A stretch of DNA of 64,000 bases from assembly GCF_026914265.1 (NCBI RefSeq), contig NC_069132.1:35458932-35522931 (forward strand), given 5' to 3'. The notes below the pieces were generated by a model. It was not told the origin of the DNA. It searched no databases and saw only the letters and a list, made by a program, of their open reading frames with translations. This document shows, piece after piece, positions 24,623-35,888 of this stretch. The translations under genes and the position numbers were made by a program. Origin of the DNA: Mya arenaria. Taxonomy: Eukaryota > Mollusca > Bivalvia > Myida > Myidae. The stretch's first letter is position 1. The number at the start of each line of letters is the position of its first letter.

Positions 24623-26640
24623 TAGGGCTGTGGATCGCCGGTCAAGTGGCGATCCGATTCGATCCACGAGTCAGAGATGACGATTCACAGATCAAACCAC
24701 GAATCATCAGCATTAATTAACGACCACATAAACACCTTACGAAAATCATTTTCTTTAAATTTGTGTTGTAAAATAATATCTATTTTGATATTTGTGTTAT
24801 AGCTTTCATCATCTGTTCATCGAAATTCAGTTTGAAAACTAGATGGGTGTTGTTTTCGAGCATAGCGTCGAAAACAGATGTCTCCCCTAGCATATGTTTG
24901 ACCTAAAGAATGGGAGACAACTTTGTCATGAAGTAAATTAGAGTAATGGTTCCTGTACAAAGCAATCCCTCTCATTGAACTTTATCATTCTATGAAGTTT
25001 TATCAAATTACATCCAATACTTTTCATGGTATGCTCCAAATAAGAAAAAGTAGCAAAGGGAAATAACTGTGTAATTAGGTAAAGTAGAGTTATGGCCCCT
25101 GCATAATGCATTTCCTCTTATTGAGCTTTACCATTCTATGAAGTTTTATAAAATTCCATCCAGTAATTGTCATAGTATGCTCTGGACAAAGTTTACACTA
25201 TTTAACTATTGAACAAGGGGAGATAACTCTGCAACAAATTGGCTTAGAGTTATAACTCTTGCAGGATGCACAACTTTACATCGTCATCTATGTTGCAAGT
25301 TTCAATCAATTCCTTAAAGTAGTTTCTCAGTTATGCTCTGGACAAAGTACACTATAAAAATATTGAAAAAGGGGAGATAACTCTGCAACAAAATGGCCTA
25401 GAGTTATAACTCTTGCAAGGTGCACAACTTCACATCGCCATCTATCTATGTTCCAAGTTTCAATCAATTCCTTCAAGTAGTTTCCGAGTTCTGCTCCGGA
25501 CAAAAAATTCCCAGAAGAATAAGAAGAAGAACTAGATAAGAAAAAGTAACAAAGGGACATAACTCTGTGATTATGTAATTAAGAGTTATGGCCCCTGAAT
25601 AATGCATTTCCTCTCATTGAGCTTTACAATTGTATGAAGTTTTATAAAATTCCATCCAGTAGTTGTCATAGTATGCTCTGGACAAAGTTTACACTATTTA
25701 ACTATTGAACAAGGGGAGATAACTTTGCAACAAAGTGGCCTAGAGTTATAACTCTTGCAGGATGCACAACTGCAGATCGCCATCTATTTATATTCCAAGT
25801 TTCCATCAATTCCTTCAAGTAGCTTCTGAGTTCTGCTCTGGACAAAGTACACCATTAAAAAATTGAAAAAGGGGAGATAACTCTGCAAAAAAATGGTCTA
25901 GAGTTATAACTCTTGCAAGGGGCACAACTTCACATCGCCATCTAGCTATGTTCCAAGTTTCAATCAATTCCTTCAAGTAGTTTCCGAGTTCTGCCTCGGA
26001 CAAAAAAATTCCCAGAAGACTAAGAATAATAAGAATAAGAATAAGAATAACTACAAATACAATATGTCTCCCCCTTTCAGAGAAGGGGAGACATAATAAT
26101 AACAACACAGCAATGGAAAGATAGCAAATACTAGCAATACCCTTATGACTGTTCTTACTCAGTAGTTTCTTTCTCCTAGTGAATAGCTCACATACGAATC
26201 ATTTAAGTCAAACGTTAATGCTGGCAAATTATTTATTTTACAAAGCGTGTGTGTATCAGTCCTGTCAACCAATAAGCCCGATTTATTTATTTATTATTTT
26301 ATATCCATAAAATTATAATTAATTTCTTGTTCATTGTCATTCTGATTTAAGATTTAATTTCAAAACATGTTTTTGTGTTTTGAAAATTCATACAAGAATA
26401 TCATCGAATCTTATATAATGACAAAGGTTCGTTGCTACCTATAGATTGATTCTTTACTTTCTGTTCAGAAATGAACAGTTTAAAATGGCAAGATAATGAA
26501 CAAAAACGTTATACTTTGTATAACTTATATAATGTGCAAAAGATTGCGATCCACCGATCTCGGCAATGACGAATATCCGTACACGATTTTTAGGCCTGAT
26601 TCACGGATATCCGAGTACTCGGATACTCGTAACAGCTCTA
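24623..26640. mobile_element. hAT-type element with 8-bp target duplication
   Basis: Ends TAGGGCTGTGGATCG (left) and its partner ACTCGTAACAGCTCTA (right) give short inverted termini TAGRGCTGT, flanked by the perfect direct repeat CCAATTTG (24615-24622 and 26641-26648). Eight-base duplications and TAG/CAG starts are hAT hallmarks (family knowledge). No transposase frame is left, and about 1.2 kb of its 2,018 bp is a nested pearl-like element (24879-26096). Confidence 0.8.
24879..26096 (-). mobile_element. Pearl-like element nested in hAT element
   Basis: Right-end hairpin TGTCTCCCCC..AGGGGAGACA (26064-26091); left side has TGTCTCCC at 24879 and GGGAGACA at 24912. Core alternates two 150-200 bp units: one with GGGGAGATAACTCTGCAAC and GAGTTATAACTCTTGCA, another with GAGTTATGGCCCCTG and CTTTATAAAATTCCATCC-like text. 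A TAAGAA microsatellite (26019-26050) sits beside the hairpin, where other copies have CCGT runs. Frames at 25327-25560 and 25815-26108 are shadows. Confidence 0.7.
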
Positions 26641-26648
26641 CCAATTTG

Positions 26649-27439
26649 GATGATTGGGTTAATCAGTGCAGATAATTCGAATTATGTATACTTTTTATCA
26701 TGTTTTATACGTTAATAATTGTTACTGTATTGGATAGGGTTAGTATTAATGAAGCTCGTTGTGTTAATAAATCGCTAAACAATAAACATAACTTTTTGTC
26801 ATTATTATCAACACCTAACCTTAATACGTGTACCACAGTATTTAACCTTTTAATCAATGATGCCATTAAAAGCTTTAACAAACTAAGAAAATCCAGCGTT
26901 TTCAAACATTTTGTGGCCATTATACATGTATTTGAGCGTTGCAAATACCTACAGATGGAAACTTTGTGAGACACCGCCAGCTGTGAGAGTCCCAGCATCC
27001 AAACAATTTTGCATAAGAATTGACACATCCCATAATTCAATCAGTAATACCAAACCGGAACCGGAAGAGTTGTCAATTTAATCAAGTTCACTACTGTAAC
27101 CATTATTTACCAGCAAACATTAACGAAACATTAACTCAATGTTAAGGAAATTTCGAAGTCCCTCTGTAACAGTCCCTAGGTCTTGAATGGACCGCTATTC
27201 TTGCACACAGTTTGGAGGTCTTAAGAACCTGTGTAAATTACATCGAATGATATCGAGGGATTACTGCCAGAAGGAGCTATGTGCTTCTGGCAGCAACCCC
27301 TCGATATACCGGTATAGTGGTATATCATAACAGCGGTAGTAACATTTGCTAGTATAATCGTGAACTTGCAGTTAGAATGAGGTAAAATATGAAAGAACCA
27401 TTTTAAAAAAATAATTCGGTAATCACTTAACCTATTCAT
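26649..27439. other. No gene; two consecutive hairpins
   Basis: Bases 27251-27306 form an imperfect 23-bp stem (TATCGAGGG..CTGCCAGAAG / CTTCTGGCAG..CCCTCGATA) with a 10-base loop, followed immediately by GATATACC..GGTATATC. A short foldback element is likely. Frames here look accidental. Confidence 0.5.
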
Positions 27440-27884
27440 TAGTGATTGTAATCAGCCCCCAAAAAGTTTGTCGATTAATCAGTGGTCAAAGTTGACGATT
27501 AATCGACTAAAGTCAACTAAAAGGGACAGTATTAATGTTTGTGAGAAAAGTTGCAAAACTTCATTAGAACTAATGTTGTAAAGGTTAAATGACTACTATA
27601 ATACTCTTTGATGCTTGATACAGTATTGTTATCCCCCGACACAAAAGTTGGGGGTATATAGGAGGATATAGAGAACTTATAGAAAAATACTTTCTTTCAA
27701 TTAAAAACTAGTGATAAAAGTGCAGTATTTTTTCGAAGGCAAAGACGCATGCCTTCTACAGTACTAATGAAGCATTTTCGGGTTTGGGCAAATTTCGTCA
27801 ACGAATATTTGCGGCCGTCATCGTCAAGTCAGAGGGCTACTCGTCAACGATTCGTTGACTTTCTGATTAATCAGTACATCACTA
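27440..27884. mobile_element. hAT-type MITE with 8-bp target duplication
   Basis: Begins TAGTGATTGTAATCAG, ends CTGATTAATCAGTACATCACTA; flanked by perfect CTATTCAT (27432-27439 and 27885-27892). 445 bp. Subterminal CGATTAATC / GATTAATC words and the GTCAACGA/TTGACGATTAATC repeats are inverted. No coding capacity; mobilised in trans by a hAT enzyme (inference from ends). Confidence 0.85.
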
Positions 27885-27892
27885 CTATTCAT

Positions 27893-28880
27893 GCCTGAAT
27901 TAATAGTGGGATTTTCCAATTTATTCCACGGAACAGTCTATTTTGATACAATAAGGACAAACTTTCCAAAGTGTTAAGATTTTTGATTTTTTTGGAAATT
28001 TCAGGTTGAGCAAACATAGTCCGCTTATCTGGGTCTACACCATTTGCCTATGTCTACTTTTGTCGACTTTAGGCATAAGTGCGTTAAAACAAAAGTGCAG
28101 ATAGTTCCTTGAGCATTAGCCTTAAAATGGACTTTTCCATGCGATCTATAAAGACAAATTCAGTCTGAGATTTTGGGGGATTTTTTTGAGAAAAAATATG
28201 AATAAATCTAATTTTTTTACAAAAAGTGAAACCCTGATCAGAGGGCTCCATCAGGAGCCCTCTGATCTGGTTTACACGTTTTTGCAAAGGACGCTGAAAC
28301 TCGTCGCTAGGGCTGAATGGGCTAAGCGAGCACGTGTCACACTGACCGTCTACGCAGTTTCATTTTTTTTCAGGACACTAAACATTTTAATGGCTTAGCT
28401 CTACAATAAGCTGAAAAGCACAGGACTGCAGATCTAAAACGGCTGAAAAATGACGTTGTGTGGGAAAAGGACCTTATGGAGGGACACAATGTGCAAGATT
28501 TGACCAGACGCCTCGTTCTGCCCGGCGGCTGATCAAAGCCTGCACTTTTTGTCACATAGGACTGTATAGTCTAGTAGAAAAACATTTTATCACTCTGTGT
28601 GCAGTATAAACTATAAATATCAACATAAACGTGTGAAAGCAGCTGCTTTATGACGTACGTCATGGTTTGTTCCGCAATAAGGTCCTTTTCGCAGATGACG
28701 TCAAATGTTTTTGTCGCTATATTAAGAGGCTGCGGCCACACATAATTTTGCTTACGATAGTTTAACCCTGAACCCGCCGATAAAATTATCGTCTGCTTAA
28801 TCCAAACTGCTTCAATCTAGGAAATTGTGGAAATATGTCTTGGTATCTGTGAAGTTGCATAGGGGCATTTTCAATGCATC
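27893..28880. other. No gene; perfect 14-bp hairpin
   Basis: GATCAGAGGGCTCC-atca-GGAGCCCTCTGATC at 28236-28267 is a perfect stem with a 4-base loop. Inverted words ACAAAAGTGCAG (about 28088) and CTGCACTTTTTGT (about 28541) may bound a 465-bp MITE around it. Otherwise nothing. Confidence 0.5.
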
Positions 28881-28881
28881 T

Positions 28882-29312
28882 AAAAACAAGAAAAATGTGT
28901 TTGTGAAACACGAATGCCCCCCAGGCGGCACTTTTGTAAAAAAACTCAAAATTTCAAAGGAGCATAACTCCATCAAAATTGCAAACAGAGTTACAAACCT
29001 TGCACAGCTGGAAAGCTCGTCACAAGGAAGACACATGCCAAGTATTAAAGCTCTATGATCAATGGTTGAAAAGTTATAGCCAAGGTTAAGTTTTCGGTTA
29101 AAGGGGCATAACTCCTTAAATATTGCAGACAGAGTTACAAATCTTGCACAGCTGGAAAGCTCTTGTCACAAGGAAGACACATGCCAAGTATGAAAGCTCT
29201 ATGACCAATGGTTGAAAAGTTATAGCCAAGGTTAAGTTTTCGTGACACAGACAGACAAACAGACAGACAGGGCAAAACCTATATGCCCCCGAATCACAGA
29301 TTCTGGGGGCAT
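28882..29312 (-). mobile_element. Pearl-like element, 2 core units
   Basis: Minus orientation. Its 5' end at 29282-29311 is the hairpin TATGCCCCC..GGGGGCATA; next comes a CTGT/CTGTTT run (29255-29275). Two core units start near 28950 and 29095, period about 145, with GCATAACTCC and AGTTACAAATCTTGCACAGC. Its 3' end at 28882-28920 reads GGGGGGCATTCGT, hairpin GTGTTT-cac-AAACAC, then TTCTTGTTT. Confidence 0.75.
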
Positions 29313-30533
29313 AAAAAGAGGTGGCGCCCACGTTTACAGGCCGTGTGACTATGATTGGAATTTTTAAAGTCTTCTTACGTGAGCTAGCCCCTTGAAGTAC
29401 GTAAGTTCAGCCACCTAAGCTATAGCTAGTTTGTTTATTTGCACATGCTCGTAAGCCATGTCACCCTGAAATAATTGACCTAAACATGGAACAAAATATC
29501 AATTATTTGTCTAAATAGATCTAATAGTGAAGAAAAAAAAGCTTCCGGTCGAGATATTATCAATAGAAAACATTATGAGCAAGTTTGGCGGCACAAGGTT
29601 CTAAATTCTGGCCTATAAAGTGGTTATTAGGTTATTAGCAAATTGTTGACCACGCTCGTTCACAAAAGCTCACCCCGAGCTGTGCTCAGGTGAGCTAAAA
29701 AAATAAAATCGAGAAACGCATTATGGACGGATTTTCCGGGGCAAAAAGTAGGTCAAGGTCAATGTCACATGAAAGGGACTATCCAATGAAGCAACTGTCC
29801 AAATATGGAAGCAATCCATTGAAGGATAAAATAATTATAGCACTTTTACCAAAAGGTGGTCCTGTGCGGACGCCCGCCCGCCCGGACATCACTATTTTAA
29901 TAGACGATTTTTTTCGTTGAAAAATCAGTCCAAAAATGTTTGCATGGGTCCTACTTTTTAAAGTCATCAGATGTGCGTTTCCTTCAGCTAGACTCTCAAA
30001 GTAAGAGGAAGTCAGAGGTAGATTTTAATCTTGCTTAAAAAGAAACGATCTAGCTTTTAGCAAAATGACCTTGCTTGCCTACGAAAGATTATTCCCCATA
30101 TTTACTGTATTATAAACAAGATCTACGCAAGTGGGTACCAACATTTATGCAGGACTCAACCAACTTGAATATTAAAAGGTTTAGAATTAAAGCTTTAATT
30201 CCCTCGCTTAGCAAACATACTTGGGGTTTTCATGGACCAAAACTTTTGACCCATACTTAATGCAGATTTGTTTTTACATTTTACATCATTTTAACACTGT
30301 GTTGGTCATATTGAGGCAGTTAGTTGGCCTAACACATTTTTCCTTTCACATTTTTCCTGTGTAAGAGTACTCTGTCAAAGCATACTTTCACAAATTAATT
30401 TAATGTGCATGATTTGGCAAATAAGGGCGTTTAAAGCTACGCTTCATTGTCAGAAAGCAACACTTTAAAGTTGCACAAACATCATCTAAAGATGGAACAG
30501 TCATGTTCTCCAGTTCCTCTGTAACACAGGAGA
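29313..30533. other. No gene; hairpin and tetranucleotide remnants
   Basis: CTCACC..GAGCTGTGCTCAGGTGAGC at 29668-29696 is the end hairpin of another pearl-like family. A CGCC/CCGG-type run at 29869-29885 follows GTCAAGGTCAATGTCACATG, the same motif order as in the complete elements. Probably a degraded copy. Confidence 0.5.
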
Positions 30534-30739
30534 TTATTTTGATTTCCCCAACTTCATGTTGTTTAACTTGGACCTTATTTGAGCCTTTGATCTTTCAGAT
30601 AATTCGGCACATGTGTTTTGAGCCATGATTATGTCTGTATTGTGGACACTAGCTGCTTTTCTGGTGAGGTAACTTTTGAAAGCTCTTCTCAAAAATTCCT
30701 CAGCACTTTTTGTCCAAGGTCTCTTTTCCCCCCGTTTTC
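30534..30739 (-). CDS. Terminal exon with SANT-like tail, host gene on minus strand
   Basis: Acceptor TTTTTTTCAG then exon from 30739. In phase 1 it reads KRGEKRPWTKSAEEFLRRAF, YLTRKAASVHNTDIIMAQ, LSERSKAQIRSKLNNMKLGK and stops at 30534-30536. The PWT..E..FLRRAF..YL pattern plus basic end resembles the short SANT-like C-terminal domain seen in many invertebrate uncharacterised nuclear proteins (family assignment is inference). The start phase matches the end of the exon at 32756-32947, so both probably belong to one gene. Function unknown; DNA binding is a guess. Confidence 0.6.
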
Positions 30740-30889
30740 CTGAAAAAAATTACTAATCTGTCACATTGATCAATGCAAGATATAAATATATCACATAAAC
30801 ACATTTAATATTTTACTCCTTATAGTAGAAGTGCATTAGAGCAAGTGATGCAATTGCAAAGCCAGTGCAGTTTCTAACTAGAGGTGTTT

Positions 30890-32330
30890 TCTGTCACTAA
30901 AAAAGGTCTCCCCTGTTCCCCTCTCCTTTATTTAATAATCAGGGGCAGTAACTCCATAATCATTAGCAGAAGACTGTAGGAAAATCCATGGTACAATATA
31001 AATCAATATTTTTTTTAGTCTTAAACATTTTAATGAACTTAATGTTTGACGTACACCAATCAATTTCGGAGTAACACAAGACACAAAGCTTAATACACAA
31101 TTCTAAGTTATAATTGTCAATAACTCTGTAATTGTCTTTAAGAGACCAACAACTCATGGTGAGGAATATTCCCGTCAAGTTTGATGGCTGCACCCCAATC
31201 TGTTTCAGAGTAATGGGCTACACAAAGCCTATACAATTCTAAGTTATAATTGGCAATAACTCCGCAATCGTCTTTAAGAGACAATCCAAACTAGAACAGT
31301 CACTGAATGTGACAAATACCCCATCCGCCTCCTTGTCACAAACCAAGATGCCATCTGATACATATAAGTAAGCACTATATAAAATGCCTCAGTACAAGGG
31401 CAGACAACTCTAAAACGTCTTGGGGTATATGCACTAAAACTACGTCTTGCACTTCTACCATTCATGTTGATGATGTATACCAAGTATCATTGCAATCCAT
31501 CAAAAACTGAAGGAGAAGTTCGCTCCACAAACTAGCTACCGTATTTAACAATTGTGCACAATGTTGCAAGAAAACAGCCTAAGTTCAAGGGCAGATAACT
31601 ATCAAACGGCTTGGGGTATATGCACCAAAAATATGTCTTGCACTTCTACCATTCATGTTGATGATGTTTACCAAGTATCATTGCAATCCGTCAAAAACTG
31701 AAGGAGGAGTTCGCTCCACAAACTACCTACCGTATTGAACAATTGTGCACAATGTTGCAAGAAAACAGCCTAAGTTCAAGGGCAGATAACTCTGAAACGT
31801 CTTGAGGTATATGCACCAAAAATACGTCTTGCACATCTACCATTCATGTTGATGATATATACCAAGTATCATTACAATCCGTCAAAAACTGAAGGAGGAG
31901 TTCGCTCCACAAACTGTATATGTTAGCTGTGGACAGACCAACCGACCAACCGACAAACAAACCGCCCGACAAACAAACCGCCCGCCCGACCGACAGGGTG
32001 ATTCCAGTATACCCCCCTCAAACTTTGTTTGATGGGGGTATAAAAATAGTAGGTGCACAACAGCTAATGGTGGTAATATTTCTGTCAAGTTTGATGCTGT
32101 ACCCCAGGCCATTTCAGAGTTTCGCACAACACAAAATTTGTAATTCTTATACACCTCTCACATTCTAATTTTCAAGTTACTGTTGCATGTGGTTGCATAA
32201 TTATGATCAATATTAAGTTATATGTAAAAAAATATTTTTTGATAGATCTTAAATGAGCTTGACCTTTAAGGAAAATGTAACCTTGACCTCTGATCTAGGT
32301 GAGCTTTGCTCAGGTGACCTAAAAATTGGA
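30890..32330 (-). repeat. Pearl-like repeat region interrupted by another element
   Basis: Core units with CAATAACTC and GTCAAGTTTGATG at about 31060-31200 and 31200-31285, resuming at 32046-32160 after the nested element at 31286-32044. The right end is the hairpin AGGTGAGC-ttt-GCTCAGGTGACC at about 32296-32322, after TGACCTTTAAGG and TAACCTTGACCTC. Confidence 0.6.
31286..32044 (-). mobile_element. Nested pearl-like element, 3 core units
   Basis: Minus orientation. 5' hairpin TATACCCCC..GGGGGGTATA (32010-32044), tetranucleotide CGGT/CGGG-type run (31930-31998), core units of about 190 bp at 31398, 31585 and 31778 (each with AAGGGCAGATAACT and GTTGATGAT). 3' end: GGGGTATTTGTCAC-attca-GTGACTGTTCTAGTT, closely matching the end of the element at 49384-50880. 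Sits inside a related repeat (30890-32330). Confidence 0.75.
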
Positions 32331-32755
32331 TAGGAGCTTTTTTGAAAAAGCAGGAAAAAATAGGAGCCATCTCAAAAAGGTAGGGAAAAAAAGAAATAGT
32401 AGGAAAAAAGAGGAACGCTGGAAAGCCTGTATTTGTCACCTGTTTTGATCTTATTATGTTTTACACAGTGAACCTAAGTTGTGAGTGAATAAAATAGCTG
32501 CTTCATACTGGTACTTGGCATGTATGTGCATCTTACAGTCACACATTTTTAAGTGTTCATTTATGTAGGTCAAGGTCACAGGTCTATATACAATGTATAT
32601 AGGTCAACAAATGAACAGGGAGGGGGGTCTAAGTGTATATTTCTTTTTTGTCGATCTAATTACAAAAGGACATAACTTCTTTACAACTGTGAATGAGTCA
32701 CATCCTTTTGGAATTAGATCGACAATATATAGTGACAATGATAAAGACAATTTAC

Positions 32756-32947
32756 CACTAGATGTTGCAGGATCAGTTTCAACACTAGTCTCGGTCTGAG
32801 AGTCAACTGCCACGGTCTCTATGGGATCAGGATCAACAACCGACTTGCTTGTCTCAGTTTCTATAGGATCAGGACCTTCAACTGTCTCGCTAGTCTTCGT
32901 CTGAGAATGTACTGCCTCACTAGTCTCAGTCTCGAAGGGAACAAGAC
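32756..32947 (-). CDS. Thr/Ser/Glu-rich exon of minus-strand host gene
   Basis: Acceptor TGATTTTATTCAG, exon from 32947, donor GTAAAT after 32756; 192 bases, phase 1 at both ends. The only open phase gives an acidic repeat: ETETSEAVHSQTKTSETV, GPDPIETETSKSVVDPDPIE, DSQTETSVETDPATS. The repeated SQT/KTSETV and DPDPIET blocks suggest internal duplication, and a disordered segment. The end phase fits the terminal exon at 30739-30534 (S-G-K-R-G junction). A decayed second copy lies upstream at 35463-35578. Function unknown. Confidence 0.55.
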
Positions 32948-32999
32948 CTGAATAAAATCACAGTTATGCATAAAAATCTGCACCTGAATGAGCATAAAA

Positions 33000-33601
33000 G
33001 TGCTGTAATAAAAGACATATGAAAGGTCTGGACCTTACGGTTTCAGAGAAGATTTTTTAAACCTTTCCTATGAAAAACTGACAAGCCCGAGAGCGGGGCC
33101 ATTTTTGGCCAGGGGGTCATAATTTGAACAATCTTGGTAGAGGACCACTAGTTAATGCTACATACCAAATATGAAAGGTCTTGGCCTTACGGTTTCAGAG
33201 AAGAAGATTTTTGAAAGATTTCCCTATGAAAAACTGATAAGCCCCAGGGCGGGGCCATTTTTGGCCCGGGGGTCATTATTTGGGTAGAGGACCATTAGGT
33301 GATGCCACATACCAAAATTTAAAGCTCAAGGCATTGTGGTTTTGGAGAAGTTGTTAAATGAAAAATATAGTCATGTTGCAAAATATGGCCTCACAGCAAG
33401 GGAAAAAACTCAAGCTAGAAACTTTTAACAATAATTGTGTCCCCCTGTCTACTAATGCTTTTGATGAATTTTGGTTGCAAACGGACGAGTGATTTCAGAG
33501 TAGATGTCGTTTGTAAAATGTTGACGGACGCCGGACACCAGAGGCCAGAACCTCGAGCGATCACAGTAGCTCATCCTGAGCTTTGCTCAGGTGAGCTAAA
33601 A
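33000..33601 (+). repeat. Pearl-like repeat, about 180-bp units with GGGGCCATTTTTGGCC
   Basis: Units at about 33030 and 33175 share ACGGTTTCAGAGAAGA, GGGGCCATTTTTGGCC and ATACCAAATATGAAAGG. The right end at 33558-33598 is GATCACAGTAGCTCATCC and the hairpin CCTGAGC-ttt-GCTCAGG-TGAGCTAAAA. Same family as 38205-40385 and a remnant at 51030-51190. Confidence 0.65.
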
Positions 33602-33602
33602 C

Positions 33603-33727
33603 GCGTGACATGAAAAGTGTGACGGACAGACAGATGGACGGACAGACGGCTGGACAGACGGACTAAGACAGACGCCAGAGAAGTGATCGTTTAGTGTCAC
33701 CTTCTGCCTACAGCAGGTGACACAAAA
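33603..33727 (-). mobile_element. End of a pearl-like element: GACGGACAGACAG run plus hairpin
   Basis: Tetranucleotide-type run GACGGACAGACAGATGGACG and further copies (33620-33675), then GTGTCACCT-tctgcctacagc-AGGTGACAC (33695-33723). No core repeats follow; a truncated copy. Confidence 0.6.
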
Positions 33728-33749
33728 ACCCTAGAACCATCAGTACTTC

Positions 33750-34106
33750 TGCCCCAGCTCCTGACACAACAAGGTTTTGTTATTATGGGCTATTACTCAA
33801 TAATCGTCTTGAAGAGACAATTCAAAACTATAAGTCCCGTGCATGGAGGTCAACTCTCGTCTATTATTTCCCAAGACCATAAACATAATTCTGACAACAA
33901 AGCATCACAGAGTTATGGCTCTTGGTCAGATTAAAGCCCTTGTGATTGTAAACAGCTGTGTGAAGTTTCATTGCAGTAGCTTCAAGAACAAAGAAGTTAT
34001 AGCCAAGGTTAAAGTTTTTCATGCCTACACCAACCATGACAATGACGACAACAACGACAATGCCAACTCCTATATACCCCTTCTCGAACTTGGTTTCTGG
34101 GGGTAT
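33750..34106 (-). mobile_element. Pearl-like element fragment, single core
   Basis: 5' hairpin TATACCCCTTCTCG..TTTCTGGGGGTATA at 34071-34106, a degenerate GACAAC/GACAATG run at 34037-34063, and one core unit with AGTTATGGCTCTTGGTCAG and TAGCCAAGGTTAAAGTTTTT. 3' end not identified. Confidence 0.6.
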
Positions 34107-34407
34107 AAAAATAAGCATCAACTACAGACCATGATCATCTATAACACCACATAAGGTAGTCCTTAGCTGAATGCGTTTCAATTAATGGTACTGACTAGAT
34201 TAAAGATCACGGTGGCGATGACCTATTGATCGAGTTATTCAAGTTACGGTATTGAGCAGAAATGTTTGAGTGCACAGGCATTCTATATATCAGATAACTG
34301 TGACATTGACATTGATTTGGTCCCTAATTAAGTGTTGCCTTGGTGCCCGATAACATAACCTTCAAATTAAAGATAGCTACTGGTAGTATTTGAGATTGGT
34401 GACCCAA

Positions 34408-34880
34408 CAATGTATTATACATTTTTTTATATATTCCATGAGAACTCTGAATAATTGTTGGGTCATAAAACAATTGACCCAACAATGTAATATATATATA
34501 ACTTGCAAAACTCCAAGAATTGTTGGGTCATAATTTTTTAATCCATGGTTGCCCTAAGCTGAATAGTATTAAAGTTATTGAGCGGACAAGAATGGCTAAC
34601 AGACAAAAAGACAATGTATTATACATTTTTTTATATATTCCATGAGAACTCTGAATAATTGTTGGGTCATAAAAAAATTAACCCAACAATGTAATATATA
34701 TATAACTTGCAAAACCCTAAGAATTGTTGGGTCATAAATTTTTAATCCATGGTTGCCCTAAGCTGAATAGTATTAAAGTTATTGAGCGGACAAGAATGGC
34801 TGACAGACAAACAGACAGAGGGATGGACAAGCGGAAGATGCGCCATAACAAAATACAACCAAAGTTTCTTTGGGCATATA
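34408..34880 (-). repeat. Direct duplication of 203 bp plus pearl-like end
   Basis: AATGTATTATACATTTTTTT to GAGCGGACAAGAATGGCT occurs at 34409 and again at 34612 with few changes. A GACAGACAAACAGACAG run (34801-34817) and a degraded hairpin (AACCAAAG-tttc-TTTGGG..TATA, 34858-34880) follow, as in pearl-like 5' ends read on the minus strand. Confidence 0.7.
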
Positions 34881-34893
34881 AAAAGAAATGATT

Positions 34894-35345
34894 AACAAGA
34901 GCTGTCACAGTCACATGACACATGCCCCAAAAGGACTGGGTCTAGCATGAAGGCACTTTTTCACAATTGTGCATGCAATAGGGGTTGGGAGTGCCCATTT
35001 ACGCACTAATGTCAAAGGTGAAGGTTTGTGATTTTTTAAGATTTAACTTACTGACCTACTTTATGACCTGGCCCCACCCTTGATTGAACTTGATCAAGAT
35101 ATTATCAAGAAATAATCCTGAGCTAGTTTCAGGAAGATTGGGTAAAAAATGTGGCCCTTAAAGCCTAAATAGGATTTTTCAAAGATTTGACCTACTGACC
35201 TATTTTTTGACCTTGCCCCATCCATGACTGAACTCGATCAAGACATCATCAAGAAAAACATCCTGAGCAAGTTTTTGGCCCGAGGTCTGACCAAAACTGT
35301 CACTTTTGTTTTGGCTTAAAGGGATTCAAAAGAGTTCCTATCCAA
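34894..35345 (-). mobile_element. Pearl-like element, 5'-truncated
   Basis: Its 3' end at 34894-34932 reads (minus strand) GGGGCATGTGTCATGTGACT, GTGACAGCTCTTGTT. Two core units of about 150 bp (35030-35330) share TTTGACCTACTGACCTATTT-like and GATCAAGA..ATCAAGAA text. The hairpin/tetranucleotide end is missing. Confidence 0.6.
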
Positions 35346-35462
35346 TTTTGTCTACTATATATGATCATTTTCATCAAGTTTTGCAAAAAAATTAATGACC
35401 CAACAGTTCTTAGGGTTTTGTAAGTAGTATATATTACATTGTTGTGTCAATTCCATTTGGTT

Positions 35463-35578
35463 AGCACTGCCTGATACTTCACTAGTCTTGGTCTGAGATT
35501 AAACTGTCTCACTAGTCTTGGCCTGTGAGTAAACTGTCTCAATGGTCATGGTCTCTATGGGAACAGGACTTGTATGAA
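35463..35578 (-). pseudogene. Decayed duplicate of the Thr/Ser/Glu-rich exon
   Basis: Minus strand after an AG at 35579-35580: PVPIETMTIETVYSQAKTSE, TV, an in-frame TAA (35499-35501), SQTKTSEV. This matches the exon at 32756-32947 (VPFETETSEAV, SQTKTSETV), 2.6 kb downstream. The stop and shortened length say it is a dead copy; exon duplication in one gene is the simplest reading. Confidence 0.55.
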
Positions 35579-35888
35579 AACAATTTATGACCCAACAGGT
35601 ATTCATGTATAATATGTTGTTGTGGCTATAATATACAAATATACACGAAACACGGTGCGTGTATATTTGGCGACCCAACAGGGAAATTGCGACCCAATAA
35701 ATGTGTTTAGGAATACAGGTTGCAATCACGTATTTGACCCTGCAGATACATTTAAAACAAACAATTATGTTGGGTCCTTATATGTTGGGTCTTTGACCCA
35801 ATATTGAGGTATGCCCCAATAAATACACCGTGGACCCAATAATTCGGGTGTAAATATAAACAGGGCCCCAATATTTTAGAGGTTTTAA

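Larger units (their letters stand above)
34390..35880. repeat. Cluster of GACCCAACA / TGTTGGGTC words
   Basis: At least 14 near-identical words on both strands: 34400, 34458, 34476, 34522, 34661, 34679, 34723, 35397, 35588, 35663, 35690, 35769, 35785, 35833. One pair forms ATTGTTGGGTC-(11)-GACCCAACAAT (34456-34488). The cluster runs up to the (AT)n at 35892. See findings. Confidence 0.7.

Noticed and set aside
28236..28267. Rho-independent terminator
   Set aside because: The hairpin is perfect but has no downstream T run, and the window is eukaryotic.
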